Of a stretch of DNA of 64,000 nucleotides, positions 36,803-50,981 are shown piece by piece. The DNA comes from Litomosoides sigmodontis (Eukaryota; Nematoda; Chromadorea; Rhabditida; Onchocercidae), in the NCBI GenBank assembly GCA_963070105.1, contig OY718805.1, forward strand, positions 3,778,001 to 3,842,000. Direction: 5' to 3'. Made by a program: the position numbers and the translations under genes. Within the stretch, counting starts at the first letter, position 1. Every line of letters begins with the position of its first letter. Below the pieces are notes generated by a model. It had not been told where the DNA came from. It made no database searches and worked only from the letters and a program-made list of their open reading frames with translations.

Positions 36803-38783
36803 ATGACCACTGCGCAAATTAAATCGACAGCTATTGAGGCAGTTGTGGAATTTAGTGATAACTTCAAGGGTTTTGGTTCAAGTATGCCCTGTGTAATGGG
36901 CATTGATGAAGCTGGACGTGGGCCAGTTCTTGGGCCAATGGTCTACGCATGTGCCGTTACACTGTTAAATAATGAAAATATGCTGGTTAAGATGGGTTTG
37001 TTTCATATTTTTTTACTCACGTCATTCTACTGTGCGAAACTTTTATTCTGCACCGTTTCTCAATTTAATGGTAAGGGGACATAATAATACACTTATCAGA
37101 GATCGTATTGTTAACTTACTCGTCTCTATGCATTTGAAAATCGCTGCACTTTCTGCATTACATGTATAGGTTTTCCATGACAATATCTTCCTTAAAGACT
37201 TTCTTCAAGTTTTTTCTTGTTTAGTTTAGCAAGCTATTTTTAAAGCTATTTTTATTACAGGTGTTGACGATTCAAAGGTTCTCACAGAAAGAAAGCGTGA
37301 AGAGATTTTCGAGAGAATGAAGGACAACAGTATGTTACAGGTTACGAAATGCTTGCTTTTTCCTGATAATCTCACTTTTGAATAAGTATCACCGTACACA
37401 TGTTAATACTTCAGGCTTTTGGGTATGCGTGTCGATCACTGTCTGCGCAGCTGATTAGCGCTGCTATGTTGGGTCGAGTGAAATGTTCGTTGAATAAATT
37501 ATCACACGATTGTGCAGTGGAATTGTTGAAACTAGCAGTCGATAATAATATAAATGTTGTAGAGGTTAGAACATTTCATCTGAAACGAGTAGCAAGTTGT
37601 AATTGCTCATCATGAAAGATGAAGCATTAGAGTGGTGTTTTAGAACGTTTCTGTCAGTAAAATATTCAAACAAATAACGATCTTTCATATTTTTGGGATT
37701 AGAATTTTTTAGGCTTACATCGACACTGTTGGACCAAAAGGCCCAATGCTGCACAAAAAATTTCCAAACATGAAAATAATTGTATCGGAAAAAGCAGATG
37801 CGAAATTTCCAATTGTCAGTGCAGCTTCAGTCATTGCAAAAGTAGTGTTTTTCTGACCTTTATAATTTAAACTTATTTAGCTCAAGTTTATTTTTCTGGC
37901 TGGTATTAGAGCTTAAATCTACTGCAGGCTTTCATTGTTTGTATTTTAAAATTTATTCTGAACATCTTTATGGCATTCATTACCTATTAAATAACTATTT
38001 ACTTTCACTGTCCTACCGCCGCAAGATTTGTACAAGTCTGCTACATTATTTTGATTTATTATTATAAAATAAAATCTAATTTGCAGTAGTATTTTAACAC
38101 CTCGACTATTACTATTACTATCGATTCTTTAATATATTTAGGTCAAGCGTGACAAAGCTTTAAAGAACTGGACATTTCCGGAGGGCAATATCAGTGTACC
38201 ACCGGGTGGATATGGAAGTGGTTATCCTGGGGGTATAATTTTCGCGTTGCTTTGCATGCTCTGAATAATAGATTATTCTATTCTGAGTCCAGAATGACTT
38301 TTATTTAGATCCGAATACAAAAAATTTCTTACTACAAGGAATTGATGAAGTGTTTGGATATCCAAATTTGGTACGATTCAGCTGGAAAACTGCCGAAGTT
38401 CTGTTGCACGAAAAAGCGGTAGAATGTGAATGGTAAATACTATTTTAACTCACTTTTGTCTTTCAAATCTTGAGAATGTTTTTTACAGCAACATTTGATG
38501 ACAAATGCCAATTAGAGAGAAATTTTTAAAACATAATTACATCGGGCAATTTTTTCCCTTTAATAATTGGCAAAGATAAACATTTTACGAAATGTTTGGG
38601 AAGAAATGAATTTTCAGATATTATGAATTTGTTTTTGATTTCAGGAGTGATCTGCAGGGTACACTTGGTACCATAACATCATTCTTTAAACCATGCTCCA
38701 GTGGAAAGGATTACTCTTCGATAAAAAGTCGTTTTTTCATCGATCGTTGTCTTTCAAATATTTCAAAATGCTCAGATTTTTAG
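36803..38783 (+). CDS. RNASEH2A: RNase H2 catalytic subunit A
   Basis: This is the catalytic subunit of nuclear RNase H2, which removes ribonucleotides from DNA and degrades RNA:DNA hybrids. Exons 36803-36995, 37261-37340, 37415-37564, 37713-37841, 38142-38232, 38309-38432 and 38645-38783 sum to 906 nt (301 residues, the usual family length). The type-2 RNase H motif [16 protein letters not shown] supplies D35 and E36. D145 (YIDTVG) and D170 (SEKADAKFP) complete the acidic quartet. Y208 in GGYGSGYP corresponds to the residue that recognises the 2'-OH of a ribonucleotide in DNA. The C-terminus contains TITSFF, like the ITSYF block near the end of the human protein. The first in-frame ATG (36803) is used; the frame stays open upstream to 36683, so a longer N-terminus is possible. 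It follows CCDC93 on the same strand by 563 bp. Confidence 0.93.
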
Positions 38784-40318
38784 TGTTGAATGCAAGTAGT
38801 TCATGAAGTTTGTAATTTTATTTTATGACGAATTAATGTTGTACTGTACTGTTCCTTATTTTTCTTCGGATTTACACGATATCTGCTTTGTTTTAATACT
38901 AAACAAAAGCAAAAGTATGTCTAATTTTCATATTCGAATAATGCTTTACATAGAGAAATTCTTTCTCTTCTGTTAAAAAATTCTAGGAACAGTCTCGTTA
39001 TTTGTGTTTCTCTTTGTGATTTGATTTTTTCTATTGATCCTCCTATTTTTTGCTTTTTAACAATTTCATTAGGATTATGCTATCGGTATCACAGGTGCTT
39101 TTTGTTAATTTTAATTACTTTTTCTATCAGATTGCATTACAAGCGCCATCTAAACATATAGTAATTTTTGTTCCACTATTCTAATTATACCAGCGTTATT
39201 ATTTCAATAGTTTGAGGCAAAGATTTACAAGCAATCTTGTTGTGCCAAGAATGTGATGGTATCAGAGCGGATAATGCGAGACGAAATAAGTGCATCAGTC
39301 GGAATAGTTACAGTTCAATGTGACGAGCTGTGCACGTAAATCCCATTTTGTTCCGTTTTTGTATTCTCGGTGAAATATCAGTTCCATTTCACAAATTAGA
39401 TGCTATAATTTTGATAGTCAAATTTTCTTTTTTTTTCTTATACATCTTCATGCTTGAATATTATCGTGATAAAAAGAAAAATTCGTTCCATTTCAACACT
39501 TCAACTGAGCGTTTTAACAAGTATTACCTATTATGAAGCTGCAACGATAGATATTCTCTATTAGTCATAACCAAATTCATGTTCTTTTCGTTCGAATTCA
39601 TTGCCAGCTGATTTTGAAAGCTACATTAGTGATTAGTCGTTTAGTCAAGACGACTGATAGCTTTAACTTTTATGTCCGATGCACCCACCCTATTCGTGTA
39701 CACTGGTCGTAAGTGATGACGAGTTTCGATGAATTCCGGCGAAGAATTGTTGAGGAGAAGCAGATTTTACTACTGAGATGATGTTGCTACTGATAGAAAT
39801 GTTCGTCTCTCTCTACCGCTGTCTGATTTTCTTCCGCATAGTATGTGAAAATCTGTAGACGATGTTGTCCTGTTCACAGTCAGTCGGCAATTGTCGTTTT
39901 ATTCTGCATTTTACTGTTGCTTCATTTTCAAAATTACGATTTGAATGAAATTGATTGGTGACTGGGTATCTTCGTGACGTTACTTAAAATGCCTTTCAGT
40001 CATTCATTCACTTGTATTGTAGTTTTTATGAATTTAGTTCATTTGTGCTGTAATTCTCAGAAATTTTCTTTTTCTCCGAACTGACTGTTGTAAGTTAGGG
40101 TTCAAAATTTTCCATTTTTTTAATTGCGACTGTACCTACCGTATATGAAGGAGTAATTAAATCAATGCAAATATAATTTAACTATTTTTTCTTCATCAAA
40201 GGAGTCGTTTATGAGTGATTTAGGATATGTTCCATGTGAAAATAAGTTCACTTTTCGATAAGTCTAAGCACTTTATGAGTTTTAGGTTTGCTCAGTTGCC
40301 GAAAAAGAAGCTTGAGGA
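38784..40318. other. Intergenic between RNASEH2A and CLPTM1L
   Basis: No recognisable gene. An open frame follows a good acceptor at 39211 (through MVSERIMRDEISASVG) and ends at tgcac|gtaaat. A short ORF, MTSFDEFRRRIVEEKQ, starts at 39716. Neither matches anything I know; they may be 5' UTR exon sequence or chance. Confidence 0.4.
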
Positions 40319-43300
40319 ATGTTCAAGCTATCTGTAACGAATGTGGCTACAACAGTCTTTATAATGTATGTTGCCCATTCGATGCACTCAATTTATACAT
40401 TATATCACCCACAGCTATGTCAGGAAGGTCGAGATAGCAAAGAATGTTTAATTGTAAGTCTCGTTATCCTTCTTTTCTCTCTTCGTTCATTTAACAGTAG
40501 AAATTTCTAATACTTCAATTTTTATTTCTGGTGAAACGTTCGACAAAGATGAAGTGGTTAAATCTCACTCATTAATGTACCGATTGGTTTTCGTATGTTT
40601 TATATTCAGAGTACTCGAAATTTTTGAGGCTCACTATGTTACTACTGCCGTTATTTTGTTTTTTCCTAGCAGATTAGAATGAAAGTACAAATGTGGAGTG
40701 AAGAAGCTTTTTAGATAAACTTCATTTGTTTCAGCCAATGATTCGAAAGGACTCGGTGAGTGCTGAATGGCCACCGCTGCAGTTTCGCATTTATGCGTCG
40801 GTGAATTCTCGTGCCAATGAAAATTATGGAAAAATAATTCATCAGATAGCATTTTTGGATATTGATGAAGTTATGGAAAGGGAAGTAAGTTTTACACTTC
40901 TTAAAAATCTAAATTACTAAACTTTTTGATTACGTGATAGGTAGTAGCAGTTATCATCCGCTGGTGGACTCAAATATGCTTTCTGTTGAGTAATTCTGCT
41001 TATTTCTGTTCGCACGATGGCTTAACTGAGAATGTTTTCCTTACTCTCTATATGCAGTCTTTTTTCCATTTCAGTTAATTCATTAACAGTCTTTGTGTCA
41101 GGTACATGTTGACCTCCCGGAACATACGCGTAACAATGGCTCATTGTATTTGCATTGTTTTTTGCTGCCCGCAGAACATAAACATCAGGATCCCTACGAA
41201 GTATACAGTATTTGTTACAAATGTATTTATGTTCTTGACATTTTCATCTTAAAACTGCAGCTCGACAAGTACCAGTTGATGAATTTTTGCATAAGTGGGC
41301 CTTAACGGCGTAGATCTTTTCCTCAATGCATAATGGAGCTGTTTGATTTTAGCTAAATTTGATTGTCCTAATAAAGAATTTACTTTTTATATAACATTTG
41401 ATATGGAATTGTGTGCAGGCATCTTGGCAAATAGTACAAACAGTTCGTATAACAGCGTATCAAATTCCTCAAGCAGAAACATTCCGATTGATTACAGAAG
41501 CCGAAGAGAAACGCAGGAGGAATAGAGAAGCCGGCAGATCTGTTGATCAAGTTTCATTTGATTTTTTTCCTTTAATAGTTATTCTATTGCGAGAGCTAAA
41601 AGCACTTCACGTAAATGTTTAAAACATTTTCTCTCAAGTGCAAAATTATGTAAGAATAACTTTAAACTGTTTGGTTTTATTTGTTGTTGTTGACAAAAAT
41701 TGATGAAGTGAAATTTTACTTCTTTTAGTTACGTGAAGAAGGAATACCGGTCACACATTTCCGTAGCAAACTAGCACTAACAATTGTTGCTGAATCCCCT
41801 AACTTAGATTTATATGCTCTTCCGGCGGAAATCTATCAACATATGCAATTCTTTTACAAAGGTATTCCTTAGTTAAATTTTAAGTTGTCGAGGAGATTTT
41901 CGTCAGTTAACAATATCTATTGATTTTCACTTTATTTTTCATCCAATACGTAATTTGCATTCTCGACAATCTGAAGTTTTATTTGTGTTGATAACGTATT
42001 GCTTGTTTGAGCACTTAGAAGAGCTGTAACTGCCAATTGCAATATTTCTATTCGAATAATTAATGTTGGTAAGATCGTTGTACTGAATAATGGAATCAAA
42101 AAATTGAACAATATTTTATGGACACGTGTTTATGCTTAATGTTTTTAAGTGGATTATATTTCAGATGGACAAACATATTATTGGCCTATATTTTATATCG
42201 ACGAATTAAGTTTTCTTACCAAAGATCTAAAGCAGGTGGACTCATCCTTACTTTATTTTGTTAAACTTTATTTTAGATGTAAATCCTTTATCCAGGCTAA
42301 CGCGGAAGAATCTTTTTTCGCTTTTTATTTAAAAAGAAAAGGTTACCATAAATTAGTGTAATGATTTATTTGTTAAGATAGAGCCGGAACAAAAAAGTGT
42401 AATGATGAAGATCCAATACAGACCGATATCTATTGGTAAATTACGCTTACTGATTACTGCTCAAGCATCTCTTGCTCAACTGAAGCGAATGGGTTTTAGC
42501 GACAAGGATGTTGACGAGGTCAGTTGTCGTTGTATTTATTTGTTCATATCTTTGTTCAATTTTTCAAGGTGTTGTAATTTATTTTATCGCGTTCGTTCAT
42601 GAATTTGAGTTTTTACTTGCTTTCAAATACTCCTTATAGGTAAAGGGAATATTTGTGGACACCAATTTCTACTTTTTGGCCATGACGATGTTTGTTGCTG
42701 CTTTGCATATGTTGTTTGATGTCCTCGCATTCAAAAATGACATAACATTTTGGCGAAATCGAAAAAGCATGGTCGGTCTGTCGGCGAGGTTAAGAGTATT
42801 GGTTTTTTTTTTAAAGATTTAGTTGTATTTGCCACATCAAAGGTAAATGAGTTTTTAACTATAAAGAACTTTCGGAATGTCCAAAAAAAATGGCTTTATT
42901 GAAATCAGGTGGCTTTTCTGTGCTATGCTCTCTCATTTTCAGAACTGTTTTATGGCGTTCATTCAGTCAGTCGATAATATTTTTGTATCTTCTTGATGAA
43001 GAGACGAGTCTTTTGGTAACAATTCCGACGGCTATTGGTTGCTTTATTGAATACTGGAAGGTGGCCAAATCTGCGAAAGTAATTATTTCTCAGATTTCTT
43101 TTCTGTCGTAAAAACTGTTCAGAATTTTGAAAATTAAAAGGAAAACTCATTAATAGACATCACTCACTGTCGCAGCTTTTGTGCTTTGTTTTCTACTTAC
43201 TAACCGAATCACAGTGTTTGAAATCGTTTTCTTTCTTTGAATTAAAATTCTTTATAATTATAAAAGCAAGTACGATGTGTTAAATTCCCATCTAAGTTTT

Positions 43301-44597
43301 TGTAGATTTCAATTTATTGGTCAAAAGGCGTTCCACATTTTCGGTTCGGCACCTCCACTGCAGCAGAAATAGAAACAGAATCCTTTGATTCAGAAGCAAT
43401 GAAATATCTGACTTTTCTGCTCACACCCCTTTGTATAGGTGGTGCTATTTATAGGTATCCCTTGTGATTTATTCTCGATGTGAATTTGGTGAAGTTTCAA
43501 GTTTATCGGTTTAATTTGAGGACAGAAAACCACATCTAGACAGTTTTTAATTAAGAACTGGAATTCAAATTTCTTATTAAAAATATGTTCTAGCTTGGCA
43601 TACATTCCGCATAAGTCGTGGTATAGTTGGATTATTCAGTGCATGGCTAATGGTGTATATGCCTTCGGATTTTTATTTATGCTACCGCAATTGTTTGTTA
43701 ATTATCGTATGAAATCAGTTGCTCATCTTCCATGGAGAGCTTTTATGTATAAGGTATGTATAAACTATTTTTGCACTACCTTTCAGAATCATGTAGCCTA
43801 GCATATTTGTTACAGAATATTTCTGTTGAAGACCAAATTTTTGATAGAAAGCTTGAAGCCTTTAAGATAAAGTAGAAAGTGAAAGAAAGTAAGACAGAAT
43901 TGCATGACAAAGGAAATGAAAAAGAAAATTGGCTCATGAATACTGGCATAAGGCGACATGCAAATCGAATCTGTAATTCTTATGTAACAATGTAATTGTG
44001 CTCTTTTCACTGCTGCACAAAAAGTCCAGATTTTGAAGTTTAGTTGAGCAGTACATGCTACTTTTTCACTGATTCATATCTGCTGCCATCTCTTACTTTC
44101 AACTTTAAAATTTCCCAGATTTTTATTTTTTTCTGTTTCCATTACTTTTTAAGAAGGTATCGATCTGCTATTGCGAATCAGGTAAATAATCACAGTTAGC
44201 CCATACGAGAGATGTATAACTTTTGAATTCCTTTCGAGTTCAGATTAGGAACTGTTGTTTTGCTGTTTTATGTGTACTAAATGTGTCATGGTTTTGAAAT
44301 ACGAAGTATGTATCTAAATTAAGCAGTTAATTGCAGGCATTTAATACATTCATAGACGATATATTTGCATTTATTATCACAATGCCGACATCTCATCGTG
44401 TTGCTTGCTTCCGAGATGATGCAGTTTTTGTCGTTTATCTCTTCCAACGCTACCTTTACCCGGTTGACAAATCACGCATCAATGAATTTGGTGAAAGCTT
44501 CCAGGGCGATGAGGTCCTGGATGTCCAAGGAGCGCAATCTTCTGCAGTAGCATCATCTCCACAATCTAAGCCAAAAGCAAGAAAGAAAGCAGACTGA
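40319..44597 (+). CDS. CLPTM1L: CLPTM1L, ER multi-pass lipid scramblase family protein
   Basis: CLPTM1L proteins are multi-pass ER membrane proteins; the human member is reported to scramble glucosaminyl-phosphatidylinositol during GPI-anchor synthesis. Exons: 40319-40453, 40735-40884, 41102-41200, 41419-41550, 41729-41861, 42165-42235, 42378-42518, 42640-42788, 42943-43078, 43306-43454, 43594-43753 and 44337-44597. They sum to 1,716 nt (571 residues), all in phase. An N-terminal signal-anchor/TM segment is followed by a luminal domain ([21 protein letters not shown]) and then the TM core: [62 protein letters not shown] and [17 protein letters not shown]. It matches CLPTM1L rather than CLPTM1 because of the short N-terminus, the DEETSLL block and the [13 protein letters not shown] block. 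The end KPKARKKAD is Lys-rich. An acceptor (ttttag at about 40284) lies just upstream of the ATG. Confidence 0.93.
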
Positions 44598-47500
44598 ACA
44601 ATGCGCATAATTTCTTTCCTTTATCAAACTGTTTCGCATTATTTTATTCTTTCTCATTTAAATTCCTTGTAGTATCTTCTGATTGTTTTTTACAAATTAT
44701 CTAATTTGCGTACAAATTATGTGAGAAAAAATTCTAACTGTGATATGCAACGTTTTTCAAATTCTCATTTCTATTCTATCTATTTCTCAAATTCAGAACT
44801 GTGTGAGATCTCAAGGTGTTTTGAATTAAGAGATTAATAGTGAGCAAAATTTGTACACAACCATCTCTTTTGTACAGATCTTTAATGGAAATTTTGGAAT
44901 TTAACTGAATGATTTATTTTTAGGTTTGATTTTTAAAACCGTGAGTGAATAGCGCCACTGTATTGAATCAAACTGACCTTCAATTTGCGGAAGATTATTG
45001 CTACATTCCTATGAGATCGTTGTGGTGCAAAATATTGTTAAAGATTAATTGGAGTTGAAATGGTTTATGATTGAAGTTTGAGAATAATCCCAGCACGATT
45101 CTGGTGTTATTTTAAACAAAACCAATAATTTTAACATGCTTAATTGTTTTATGCTAAAAGTTTCAATGCATTCTAAAGTGGCAAAACATTACTTTTTGTT
45201 ATCATGAAATCATAGATTACTTTTGGTTTCATATTTTGTAAAATAGAAATGAAAATCACTAATGAAATAATATTAATGGCTTCGTGAAATAATTAGAAGG
45301 TGATGAGGTAACGTGTAACGATTTATTTTCCTCTGTTAATCACAATCTATAAATGTCACATTGTGAATTATGAATTTGCATTAATTATTGTATCATCTAC
45401 TTTACTGAATATCAAATTGTTAGTCTTCCTTTTTAATTGTTTGTTGACGAATATTTGCTCTGTTTCACCTTTGTATTATTTTAAATATGGTACCTAAAAA
45501 TTTCAAATAAATCGCTTAAGAAGAAATTTTAATTGAAAGTATCTAAATATCAAGTGAAAATTGAATGTAATTTTTGCAAGTAAATCTCAAAATTATCTTC
45601 GGTAACTGTTGAAAGTAGGGAGGAATACGGTATGATTGAGAATGATTTAACAGTGAAATAAAAACTAAAGAATTTATTTGATTTTAAAACTTTCTTCTTC
45701 AACGGCTAGCTATTGAAAGTGTGGGGAGAGCAGAGACAAATTAACACAAATGAAATTTCGTCATCTAATCATTGAGAGATTGTCTACGTCAATTTGTCTT
45801 GGATACTGTAGTCTGCAAAGCTTAAAATCTTTTATGACTGTAGTTAGTTGATAACACGAATTAAATGTGCCACGTCGTTTCCCACGTTGGTCATCACCAT
45901 CAACCTTTCTGCGTTAGACGTCATAAATATAGGATGCTCACTCCTTCCTCCTTTTCGGTCTCTTTTGCGCCAATTCTATTTTCACATTTCCTGAATTGCC
46001 TACTCCATTTCACACTTTTCACATTCTCAATCTCATTAGCAATGTTCATCAATTGCTCCTCATTTTTGCTCAGAACAATCTTCCTGTTCTGCTTCGTAAT
46101 CTCAGCCATCAAATTTTATTCCATTGCTTGCTGTTCTCTTACTGAAACTAAAATCAAACCCCTGAAAGTTCGCAACTGGACAAATTAATCAGAAGATCCG
46201 ATTTGAAGTTTATTGGATGCTATTGGAGGTTTCAGTTGCTACTCATAGTGATCAATTTATTTGCTATGAAAGTTTCGAGTTTAAATGCAATTGAAATTTG
46301 TGTGAAATTAACATTTTTCTTTTTTCCTACTTAATCTCAATGAACGTCAAATAAAGGCGAAATTTTCCACTCACAACAATACTTCTGTTGACGAGAGTAA
46401 CAGATAGGTAATTTTTGTGCTATTTATTGGAAATTCATTGAAATTCGATGAAGCATAAACTTGAAGAATTTTTATGCTTGAATTATGCAAAGTTTTTCTA
46501 ACATAGTCGACTTTTTAATTGAGGGTAGCTCTTTTTTTTTTGTTTTGTTTTCTTTTGAAAAGATTTTTTGTTGTAGAAAATAGGTAGCCTAAGGTGTTGT
46601 TATTCTTTGATTGGACTGAAGTAGGAAATCGGTGGTAGCATGGTTGTATTCGTTGGTTTCATTTGATTGAAACGTATGAAATCAGTTCTTTCTATTTTTC
46701 TTCAAGATGCAACAAAGAGAAGAGAAAAAGAGAGAGAGAGAGAGAGAAGCTCTTGAAAGCTCTTCCAATACAACATTTGATTGCCGTAGTATTATTTAGC
46801 TTCTTCATTTTTTTTGTTAATTTTTTCATCGTTCTCTTAAAGTGGAAATTATCTCTTTCACTCCCTCGTGACATTCAGTTGACAGGATGATTGATGGCAC
46901 TTGTGTTTGGGAAATTGAAGGAGGATTTTATTACATCCAAAAGCTGTAGAAATGTAAAATTTTGTGAATTGTGACAAAGTGCATCGTATCATTTCATCCA
47001 TTTTGAAATCATTTAAATTGAATGTGAAGTTAAACGCTGACAAGCATTTATTTGCATATTATCTTCTCTCCTCCTCTTGCACTCTCATCCTTTCAAGAAA
47101 CAAATGATTACTTTGTTTATGGCCAAAAATTGAATTTTTACAACGGTTTGAATTTTACAAAGGTGAAAATTGAAGCAGTTTTGTGATCAAGGAAAAATTA
47201 TGTTGCAAAATGAAAATTACATTTAAAAATTATTGTCGGAAGTCAAAAAAGGCTTGAATTTTGCATTTTTGTTCCTTAACAAAATACAACTTTATCTGTG
47301 TAATGAATTGTCATTTTAAGTTAATCAGTAACACATTTCAACTTTGACATCAATTAGTGGAATAATGTAATGCAGTACTTTACGGTAAACATTTTACAAA
47401 TATACAAGCGCTTCTTCTTCCAAACATAAAGAATTTTGTTTTTTAGGAAGATTTGCACTTAGTTTCATGGCACTTAATTAAGCGTCACGAAAATATTTGC

Positions 47501-50500
47501 AATTTAAATTTTACTTTCAATTAATTTTAGCACATTCTTTTAGTGGGGAAAAAAATGATGAAGTGATCGTGTAAATTGTCGGTTCAGAGGAAATTTATTA
47601 TGCAACTTTAATTTTCATTTTCATAGCGGTATTTCTTTTTACTTATTTGCTTACTTTGAAAGAATTTTTCTTTCTGAAACATAAAAATTAAGAAGGAAGA
47701 GTGAAGGTTGCAATGATATTAATGAATTTTTTAGCAGTTAAAATTTGATTTGAATAGGAAATCAAGAAAAATATGATGTAACAAAAATTAGATTGAATAT
47801 GTTAGTGGCACAAATTTAAACGGTTAACGGTTCATTGCATGTTATTAAAATTTCAAAATTACCACTCCTTACTTTTCCCTCTTCTCTTCATAACATATAA
47901 TACATTGTTAGTGTTACTAAAAAGATAGAAAAAAAAACTACCATGCATATATACATATGTATGCCATTTAATTATCGAATGTAATTAATTCGTTGGACAG
48001 GTGAATTCTTGCACGCATTCTCGTAACGACCTTGTCATTATCCATTTGTAAACATAGTATTCTGCCTTTCTCTCTCTCTCTCTCTCTCTCTTTCACTCTC
48101 TTTGTGTAGATCGGACCAAACATTTTTTTGAAGATCTTATTTGTGAGAAGGAAAAATTTTTTTGCAATTCGTGAAATTTGCTCCTTCGTGCTTATGCGCC
48201 GAGCATTACTTACCATTTCTAATTTTCATTCCATTTCCCATATTTGGAAGAAAGAAGGAAGTAATGTGAGAGTTCAGAATATATCCATTCCTTTTTCATC
48301 TCACTAACTTTTATTTTTCACTTTTAAACCATAAAAAACAACTTCTGAGAAAAACAAAAAGAAAGAAGAGAGAGAGAGAGAGAAAAAAAAGAAGTTTAAA
48401 TATATGCAAAAAATTTCTTATTTTTCGAGCCATAAAAAACGAAAAAAAAACATCAGTTTTAATTTTTTACTCAAACTATCTAAAAAAGAGACAGTATCAA
48501 ATGGAAAACTTTCCGTTTAAAAAATTTATTAAAAAATCAGAGATTAAAATGATTGTATGCTAAAAATTTACATTTGTCCCTAAAACTGATTTCTCAATTC
48601 ATTTTCCTATCGTAGCACTCACTCGAAATTTATTTCAAAAAACTTACAAAAAATGAAGAAAAAAAGGTTGTACTGAACGGCGACTGGAAGATTCCTCCAT
48701 AGTTCATCTCTCTTTCTCTTTTTTTCAAATTAAATTCAATTTAATAGTCTAACATTTTATGTAATTTATGCAACAACGTAAGTTTTCACTTGCAATTATC
48801 TGTGTGTGTTGGAAAAAGTTTGAAGAAAATTCATTTCCTGTAATGGGATATTCATTGATGAACACATCGCTGTTGCGACGCAGTCCATCCGTAGATCTAT
48901 CTGACTTTCCTTCAGGAAATTTAATTTCTTCTCCCTTCTTTTTCTTTCTTGGTTTTGTTGTTGTTTTATTTGTTTTGTTTGTTTGTTTGTTTGTTTGTTT
49001 ATTTGTTGCTGTTGTTGTTGTTGTGTGTTGTTGTATCAATCCGTAAGATTTATTTTTGAAGCTTATAGATTGATGCGACAACAAAAAAAGAAAGAGAGAA
49101 ATAGCAAAATTATTCGTTTAAGAAATTTTTTATTTACAATTAATTTTCAATTTTTTTTTGGTATTTTATTTTGTCATTTTTTAAAATTAGATAATTAAAA
49201 AAAATTGCAACAGCAATACTGTATATTTGAGAGTATCAATTTACAATTTTTTTTTGTTTATTTGTTTAGCAAAAAAGAGAATGTGTGAAAAAATGTGTTC
49301 GTTTCTTTTTTTTTTCGCAAACTTAAAAGAGTGGTGGAATAAATTACCGTTGGAGGAAGTGAAGAGAGAAGACTGCCATTGATTGTTGAAAGTATTAGTG
49401 TGCCAAAACATAACTGATAAGTGCATTTCTCCCACTTTAACTTTTCTCATCATGAAATCTGCAACGAAAGTAATGAAATTCTCATTTTTAAAGAGTTTTC
49501 AACGATTGCGTGGGCGGGCAACAGGAAGAAGTGGCGATATTTAATTTCGGAAAAATATGAAAGAAAAGGTTCGTTTGTTTCGCGTCGCTTCCACAAACGC
49601 ATCGGTTGAAGCGCTCACTGAGTTTCTTTCTAAATAATTCATGCAAATGATAATTAACACATTTCCTTCTTTCTTCCTTAGCATCTTCTCGCTTCAAATT
49701 ATCTTTCTTGCGAATCGATCAGGGATCAACAGCAACAGTGGTGGTCAGTGGCTGTTTCGCGTTTAAAATTATTGAATAAATTAAGTTAAAATAATAAATT
49801 AATTTAAAAGCCGGAAGTTGAAATCAAAAGAAAAAGTTTTTTCCCGCCAATTATTTCATTCATGTCTACATTGATTAAATTAAATTTTTAATTATATGTT
49901 AAGCAAATTCTTCTTTTGTTTCTTCTTTTCTTACCATTATTCCTCTTTTTCCTGCGCTCTCTCTCCCCTCTCTTCTCTCTCTTTCTCTCTCATAAATCTC
50001 TGCCATAGCATTTATTTACACTTAATATTTATCCATTTTCTTATTTTCCATTTAAGCTTCATTCACTCTCATTCAAAATAAAAATAATGCGTTTAAATTT
50101 ACGTTGTTATTTGAATTGAATTGTAAATTATCGATGAAATTTTCATTCATTTTTATTACTAAATTCATTTTCCAATCATTTTTCAATCTAATTTTTTAGA
50201 CGAATAATTTTTTTGTTTTTTATTTTGCAGTTTAGCTAATATAAATTTCAAATAAAAAAAAAATTTGCATTTGCAGTATCTAAATTGTATGATGAAATTG
50301 TAGAAAGTGCTACTGTAAGGGTGTAAAAAAAAAAGTTAAAAGCTACTGCAATTTTGATCGGAGTCCGTCCAATCATTTATTGGCAAATAATTTGAGTAAA
50401 AAGTTTTTTTTAGCGCTTAGAATGAAATTTCAAAAAAGAAAGGAAGAAAAGTTTACTCGCCCAATTAATTGCACGATGAAGTAAGTGTAATGTGAGATTT

Positions 50501-50831
50501 TGCGAGCGAAGCATTTTAGGCCGACGATTTTTGTGCAAAATTTCGTAAATGTGAAAGTGAAAGATTAGGAGGAATTGTCTTTCTCAAGCAGTTGAAAGCA
50601 ATTATTTACCACGGCCCGTCTTATTTCAAGCACTTATCACGGATATTGTTTGTACGCCATACTCTTTCTTCCACCACCTCTCCTTTCCTCCATCGAAATT
50701 TCTTTTTTTCCCCTCTTCCTTTTCTCGCTCTCTCTCTCTCTCTCTTTGGATTTTCTGGATTTTCAGATTTTTTTTTTGATGAAGGCAGAAATTGCACAAT
50801 TACAAAATTGTTGGAATTAAATGAATGAGTA

Positions 50832-50891
50832 ATCATTTAGTTCATCTTATTTCAACCATACATCATTTAGTTCATCTTATTTCAACCATAC
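50832..50891. repeat. Two-copy 30 bp direct repeat
   Basis: The 30-mer that starts atcatttagttcatcttat and ends caaccatac occurs twice head to tail with no spacer. Confidence 0.95.
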
Positions 50892-50947
50892 TTGCTGAAT
50901 AATTTTGTTTAGCAAAACTCTTTTTCTTTCGACTAAATTAAAAAGGA

Positions 50948-50949
50948 GG

Positions 50950-50980
<31 letters not shown>
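50948..50980. repeat. (GA)n microsatellite
   Basis: A gagaga run ending in ggagaggga, one of several purine tracts in the channel's upstream region. Confidence 0.9.

Positions 50981-50981
<1 letters not shown>

Noticed and set aside
45865..46188. 107-codon plus-strand ORF overlapped by a charged 63-codon minus-strand ORF
   Set aside because: Neither has a recognisable domain or splice context; opposite-strand overlap suggests a compositional accident.
48749..49084. Overlapping ORFs on both strands around 48750-49200
   Set aside because: Built from (GTTT)n/(GTT)n simple sequence; no plausible protein.
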